Part shown: piece by piece, positions 15,413 to 18,906 of the stretch
Layout: each line of letters opens with the position of its first letter
Position numbering within the stretch: position 1 is the stretch's first letter
NCBI GenBank assembly: GCA_937928585.1
Contig: CALEZK010000434.1
Span: 1 to 18,906, forward strand
Source: an uncultured bacterium
GTDB taxonomy: Bacteria; Hydrogenedentota; Hydrogenedentia; Hydrogenedentales; SLHB01
Direction: 5' to 3'
Length of the DNA: 18,906 nucleotides
The notes under the pieces: model-generated
Told to the model about the DNA's origin: nothing
Databases searched by the model: none
What the model saw: only the letters and a program-made list of their open reading frames with translations
Translations under genes and position numbers: made by a program

Positions 15413-17707
15413 ATGTCGGTGCGGTCGAATCGCGAGGACGAGGTTCCTGTTGAGTGGCGAGACGGCGCTGTCATCTTGGGTTTGTATGAGGTGCGTCGGG
15501 TGCTTGGCCGCGGGGGAATGGGGACGGTGTACCAGGTGCACCACCGGGGTTGGGACATCGATCTGGCGGTCAAATCGCCGAAGCCGGAAGCGTTGAATGC
15601 GCGGCGCGGGGCGGATTTGTTTGAGCGCGAGTGCGAGACGTGGGTCAATCTTGGGCTTCATCCGAACATCACGACCTGTTACTACGTGCGGAGGCTGGGG
15701 GGTATTCCGCGCGTGTTCGCGGAGTTCATTTCGGGCGGCAATCTTTCGTATTGGATACGTCACGGTAAGCATATCGACGCGCCGAGTCCGTTGGGGCGAT
15801 TGCTCGATATTGCGATACAAATTGCGTGGGGACTGCGTTACGCGCATGCGCAGGGCATCATTCATCTCGATGTGAAGAGCGCGAACGTTTTGATGACGCT
15901 GGATGGCGTTGCGAAGGTGACGGATTTCGGACTCGCGCGCGCGCTGCATGTGGCGACGCATGCGGAGGGGGAGCAATCGCAGCGGGGCGGCCCGCGCGGC
16001 ACGCCGGTTTACAATTCACCCGAGCAGGCGAACCGCGAACCGCTGACGCTTGGCACGGACATCTGGAGTTGGGGCGTTGTGGTGCTTGAGATGTTTGTGG
16101 GCGATGTGACGTGGATGGCGGGGCCGACGGCGTTGCAGGCGTTGGAGGGTTATCTCGAGCTTGGTCCGGAGAACACGGCGATACCCGAGATGCCGCCCGT
16201 GCTGGCGGATTTGTTGCGCCGGTGTTTCGACGATTCCGTTGCGCGGCGTCCGTCGAGCATGGCGGAGGTTATCGCGGAGCTGATGAAGATTTATCAGGCC
16301 ACGCAGGGGCATGCGTATCCGCGCGCGGTGCCGGAGGCGAATGAAGCGTCAACGGGACGCCTCAACAATCGCGCCGTATCGCTCACCGACTTGGGCAAGC
16401 GTGACGAGGCGGTGCAGTTGTGGGAGCGCGCGCTTCGGTTTGAGCCCAATCATCCCGAATCGATTTATAACCTCGCGCTCACGAATTGGCGGCGCGGCGG
16501 CACTACGGATCACTCGATCATGCGCACGCTTCGGGACATGTGCCGTGAGCGGCCGACGGATTGGAATGTGATTTATATGTTTGCGCAGGTCCGGCTTGAA
16601 CGCGGTGATTATGACGGCGCGTTGAAGTTGCTTCACATGATTAAAGGAAGCGCGGTGGATGGACATGAAGTGCGCAGCGCGTGGTTGGAAGCGGAAAAGA
16701 ACCTCGGCAATTCGCGGCGGCTGGTTCACGAGTTTGGCGAAACTGTTCAGCACGTTTCGTCGTTGTGCCTGAGCGGGGACGCGCAACTTGCGCTAACGGC
16801 GACTGCTCCGGAAACCGGCGATGGCGTGATTACGATCTGGGATGCCACAGCGGGGGACGCGCGAGCGGAATTGGCGGGGCACACGGGCGGCGTGCGCGCT
16901 GTTGCGCTCAGCGCGGATGGAATTCATGCGTTGAGCGGTGGCGCGGATGGCACGGTTCGGCTTTGGCGATTAGAGAATGCCGGGGGGATTGCTGTAGGAC
17001 AACGTTTAGACATTGCAGGCGAGACGCCTTCACCTCAAGGTGGCGACGAATGTGAATTGATTTTGCGCGGGCATGGCGGACCGGTGAACGCGGTGTTGTT
17101 CACGGATGATGGGCGGGGTGTGTTGTCCGGTGGCGCGGATGGTGTTGTGCGGCTGTGGGACCGCGCCACGGGTGAAGAGCGCGTGCGGTTTACGGGTCAC
17201 AAGGGCGAGGTGAGGGCGCTTTGTCTCGGCAGCCACGGCGCGACGTTCCTGAGCGCGGGCAGCGACAATGCGCTCATCCATTGGGATCTGAAAAGCGGTG
17301 CGCAGCTCGGCGCGATTCACAGTTTCCAATCGCCGTTACTTGCGATCGATGTGAGCACCGATCGCCGGTATCTGTTGGCGGGCAGCGCGGACGGGTTTCT
17401 TGAGTACCTCGATCTGGTGAGCGGCAAGCGGCTGGGGCGACGCAGAGGACATAGTGAACCCGTTACCGCGGTCTGCGTGAGCAAGCGCGCGCATTTTGCG
17501 CTGACCGGGGGTCATAGCGGGAAAGTGCGCCTGTGGGAGACTTCCGGGCATCGCTGCCTGTTTACGTATAAGGCGTACGCGCCCATCGCGGTGAGCGCGG
17601 ACGGGCTTATGGCGCTGACGATCGGCGAAAAAGGCGGTCTGAAGCTCTGGTACATTGGGTTCGAGCAGCCGATTCACCCTGCGCCGTTGATGGTGTGCAG
17701 GGCGTGA
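15413..17707 (+). CDS. Ser/Thr protein kinase with TPR and WD40-like repeats
   Basis: A 764-residue signalling protein. The Hanks-type kinase domain (about 24-295) has the glycine loop GRGGMGTVY (32-40), catalytic K54, the catalytic loop HLDVKSAN (151-158) with D153, K155 and N158, DFG (171-173) and SPE (202-204) in place of APE. The residue before the catalytic Asp is Leu rather than Arg, so it is a non-RD kinase. TPR-like helices follow (about 315-430), then WD40-like repeats (about 447-748) with repeated GGADGxVRLW blocks at 509-518 and 573-582. No membrane segment is seen, so it is probably cytosolic. Such kinase/propeller fusions are common in Planctomycetes-like and other complex bacteria; substrates are unknown. 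The ATG has AGAGGA at 15402-15407. It precedes the rpmH cluster but has its own transcription unit. Confidence 0.9.
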   Translation: MSVRSNREDEVPVEWRDGAVILGLYEVRRVLGRGGMGTVYQVHHRGWDIDLAVKSPKPEALNARRGADLFERECETWVNLGLHPNITTCYYVRRLGGIPRVFAEFISGGNLSYWIRHGKHIDAPSPLGRLLDIAIQIAWGLRYAHAQGIIHLDVKSANVLMTLDGVAKVTDFGLARALHVATHAEGEQSQRGGPRGTPVYNSPEQANREPLTLGTDIWSWGVVVLEMFVGDVTWMAGPTALQALEGYLELGPENTAIPEMPPVLADLLRRCFDDSVARRPSSMAEVIAELMKIYQATQGHAYPRAVPEANEASTGRLNNRAVSLTDLGKRDEAVQLWERALRFEPNHPESIYNLALTNWRRGGTTDHSIMRTLRDMCRERPTDWNVIYMFAQVRLERGDYDGALKLLHMIKGSAVDGHEVRSAWLEAEKNLGNSRRLVHEFGETVQHVSSLCLSGDAQLALTATAPETGDGVITIWDATAGDARAELAGHTGGVRAVALSADGIHALSGGADGTVRLWRLENAGGIAVGQRLDIAGETPSPQGGDECELILRGHGGPVNAVLFTDDGRGVLSGGADGVVRLWDRATGEERVRFTGHKGEVRALCLGSHGATFLSAGSDNALIHWDLKSGAQLGAIHSFQSPLLAIDVSTDRRYLLAGSADGFLEYLDLVSGKRLGRRRGHSEPVTAVCVSKRAHFALTGGHSGKVRLWETSGHRCLFTYKAYAPIAVSADGLMALTIGEKGGLKLWYIGFEQPIHPAPLMVCRA

Positions 17708-17773
17708 AGGATATGGGCTGATTGGAGAGGTTTTGCCCCATTTTGCCGGTGTGGAAACCGAATCGTAGCACTT

Positions 17774-17803
17774 TTGACACCCGCCGGATTCGTATACTAT
17801 ACT
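17774..17803 (+). promoter_or_regulatory. Strong sigma70-like promoter of rpmH
   Basis: A perfect -35 box TTGACA (17774-17779) and a near-perfect -10 box TATACT (17798-17803) are separated by 18 bp. Transcription would start near 17810, giving a leader of about 85 nt before the rpmH GTG at 17895. It is the best promoter match in the window, as expected for a highly expressed ribosomal protein gene. Confidence 0.85.
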
Positions 17804-17894
17804 CTCCGTTTAATGCGAGGCCCGTGTCTGGGCATTGGACGGCGCCCGCGCTGTAGCGGTTGAGGCGCGAGAGGCGCGTACGAAGGAGAGTCCT

Positions 17895-18029
17895 GTGAAG
17901 AGAACCTATCAACCATCGAAATTGAAGCGGAAGCGCAACCACGGTTTCTTGAAGCGCATGTCCACGGCGACGGGGCAGGCAGTGATCAAGCGCCGCCGCG
18001 CGAAGGGCCGTAAGCGTTTGTCCGCGTAA
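17895..18029 (+). CDS. rpmH: 50S ribosomal protein L34
   Basis: A 44-residue, strongly basic protein of the large ribosomal subunit, beginning MKRTYQPSKLKRKRNHGF and containing the conserved RRAKGRKRL end. Length and sequence match L34 along its whole extent. The GTG at 17895 is chosen because AAGGAG at 17883-17888 stands 6 nt upstream and gives the canonical N-terminus; an in-frame ATG at 17835 would add 20 residues absent from L34. It opens the conserved rpmH-rnpA-yidD-yidC cluster, usually near the replication origin, but no dnaA is seen upstream here. Confidence 0.97.
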   Translation: MKRTYQPSKLKRKRNHGFLKRMSTATGQAVIKRRRAKGRKRLSA

Positions 18030-18049
18030 CTGGAGGATGTCGAGCTGTT

Positions 18050-18406
18050 GTGCCGGGCTTACAGACGTTTCCAAAGGATGAGCGTCTCACGCGCAAGCGG
18101 GATTTTGTCGCGGTCTTCGAGCAAGGCCGCAAGAGCGTGGGGCCGTCTTTCGTCTGTTACTTGCTTCGGCGGGAAGGTCAGGGTCGGAAGTTTGGATTCG
18201 CTGTGTCGCGCAAGGTTGGCGCGGCAGTCACGCGCAACCGCGTAAAGCGGTATTTGCGCGAGTTCTACCGGAAGCACCGCGCCGAGTTTGGCGAAGACGC
18301 CCACGTGGTGGTAGTGGCGCGGCCGTATGCGGCCAAGCTGGGGTACGAACAGTGCGCGCGGGCGATGCAGCGACTTCTCAACGAGATCGAGGTGGCCCGT
18401 GGGTAG
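18050..18406 (+). CDS. rnpA: Ribonuclease P protein component
   Basis: Protein cofactor that binds the RNase P RNA and helps remove 5' leaders from precursor tRNAs; 118 residues, normal length. The diagnostic basic segment RNRVKRYLREFYR (62-74) follows KFGFAVSRKVG (47-57), and the N-terminus has RLTRKRDFVAVF. The start is the GTG at 18050; GGAGG at 18032-18036 is rather distant (13 nt), and no in-frame ATG is available. It begins 20 bp after rpmH and its end overlaps yidD by 8 bp, so the genes are co-transcribed. Confidence 0.95.
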   Translation: MPGLQTFPKDERLTRKRDFVAVFEQGRKSVGPSFVCYLLRREGQGRKFGFAVSRKVGAAVTRNRVKRYLREFYRKHRAEFGEDAHVVVVARPYAAKLGYEQCARAMQRLLNEIEVARG

Positions 18407-18608
18407 ATTGCTGATCGCGTTCATACGCGGTTACCAGTTCGCTCTATCGCCGCTCCTGGGTCAGAATTGCCGGTTTTCCCCGACCTGTTCCCACTACGCC
18501 ATCCAGGCGATTCAGAAGTACGGTGCGGTTCGTGGCGTGTGGTACGCCGTCTGCCGCATTGCGCGTTGTCACCCGTTTAATGCGGGCGGCTACGACCCCG
18601 TACCCTGA
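18399..18608 (+). CDS. yidD: Membrane protein insertion efficiency factor YidD
   Basis: A 69-residue membrane-associated protein that assists YidC-dependent insertion. The family signature CRFSPTCSHYA (24-34) and the end CHPFNAGGYDPVP are intact. The N-terminal stretch LLIAFIRGYQFALSPLL is the usual amphipathic/hydrophobic segment. The GTG at 18399 has GAGG at 18389-18392 upstream and overlaps the rnpA end by 8 bp, implying coupling. Confidence 0.95.
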   Translation: MGRLLIAFIRGYQFALSPLLGQNCRFSPTCSHYAIQAIQKYGAVRGVWYAVCRIARCHPFNAGGYDPVP

Positions 18609-18674
18609 TCCGCCTCCCGCGCAACAGCTCCCTCGTGCCGGTCTCTATTGGATAGGGCCGTGCCGGAGAGTTGA

Positions 18675-18906
18675 GTGTACGACGACGACCAGCGAGAGAA
18701 AGAAGCAGCACGGAATCAACTCATTGTCTTCGTGACAATGGCCGTGATGTTGATGACGTATTTCTACTACTTCGTGCCGCAGCGTCCGACGCAGACGCCG
18801 GGCCAGGTCGTCGAGACGGTTGCCGTCGAGCAGCAGAACGCGATGTCTCGGGGCGTTGCGCTGGAATCCGCGGCTACCCCTGAAGTTCCCGTTGCGGAAG
18901 GCGCGC
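18675..18906 (+). CDS. yidC: Membrane protein insertase YidC, N-terminal part
   Basis: An open frame from the GTG at 18675 to the window edge (77 codons). A polar start (YDDDQREKEAARNQ) is followed by one hydrophobic helix (about 15-33) and a Pro/Gln/Ala-rich segment, as in the first membrane segment and periplasmic linker of Gram-negative-type YidC. The insertase core lies beyond the window. GGAG at 18664-18667 is 7 nt before the GTG. Position directly after yidD strongly supports the call. Confidence 0.88.
   Translation, partial: MYDDDQREKEAARNQLIVFVTMAVMLMTYFYYFVPQRPTQTPGQVVETVAVEQQNAMSRGVALESAATPEVPVAEGA

Noticed and set aside
15365..15976. 203-aa minus-strand ORF across the kinase start
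   Set aside because: It opposes the kinase domain, whose glycine loop and catalytic loop are intact, and has an Arg/His/Pro-rich composition.

Overview
The window looks like chromosomal DNA of a free-living bacterium of moderately high GC. Evidence includes a class Ic-type ribonucleotide reductase small subunit, a Ser/Thr kinase fused to TPR and WD40-like repeats, frequent GTG starts and many genes without strong Shine-Dalgarno sites. This mix is typical of lineages around the Planctomycetes/PVC and Hydrogenedentota-like metagenomic bacteria, but the phylum is an inference and no rRNA or tRNA is present to settle it.

Layout. 1-1229: tail of an unidentified gene, then nrdB (deoxynucleotide synthesis). 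1387-3704, minus strand: a probable operon of an orphan receiver-like/Fis-HTH regulator, an ABC-2 permease and its ATPase; the last two are coupled by an ATGA overlap. 3871-5550: acyl-CoA synthetase with its own recognisable promoter. 5740-6147, minus: small zinc-ribbon membrane protein. 6148-6974: no convincing gene, but a 22-bp tandem repeat and an inverted repeat.

6975-14945 is an accessory, defence-like cluster on the plus strand: (i) a 1055-aa protein joining a PLD (HKD) nuclease-like domain to an SF2/SNF2-type helicase; (ii) starting in its stop codon (TAATG), a 1017-aa Eco57I-like adenine methyltransferase with a C-terminal specificity region; (iii) 42 bp later, a protein of the AvcD/anti-phage dCTP deaminase type; (iv) a 57-aa basic protein encoded in another frame across the deaminase 3' end. 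A plausible reading is combined restriction-modification-like DNA targeting plus nucleotide depletion. It lacks the hallmark genes of BREX and DISARM.

15413-17707: Ser/Thr kinase-TPR-WD40 protein. 17774-18906: the conserved cluster rpmH-rnpA-yidD-yidC (yidC cut by the window end), behind a strong sigma70-like promoter; all four genes appear to start with GTG.

No CRISPR array, tRNA, rRNA or insertion sequence was recognised. All family calls rest on motifs read by eye.
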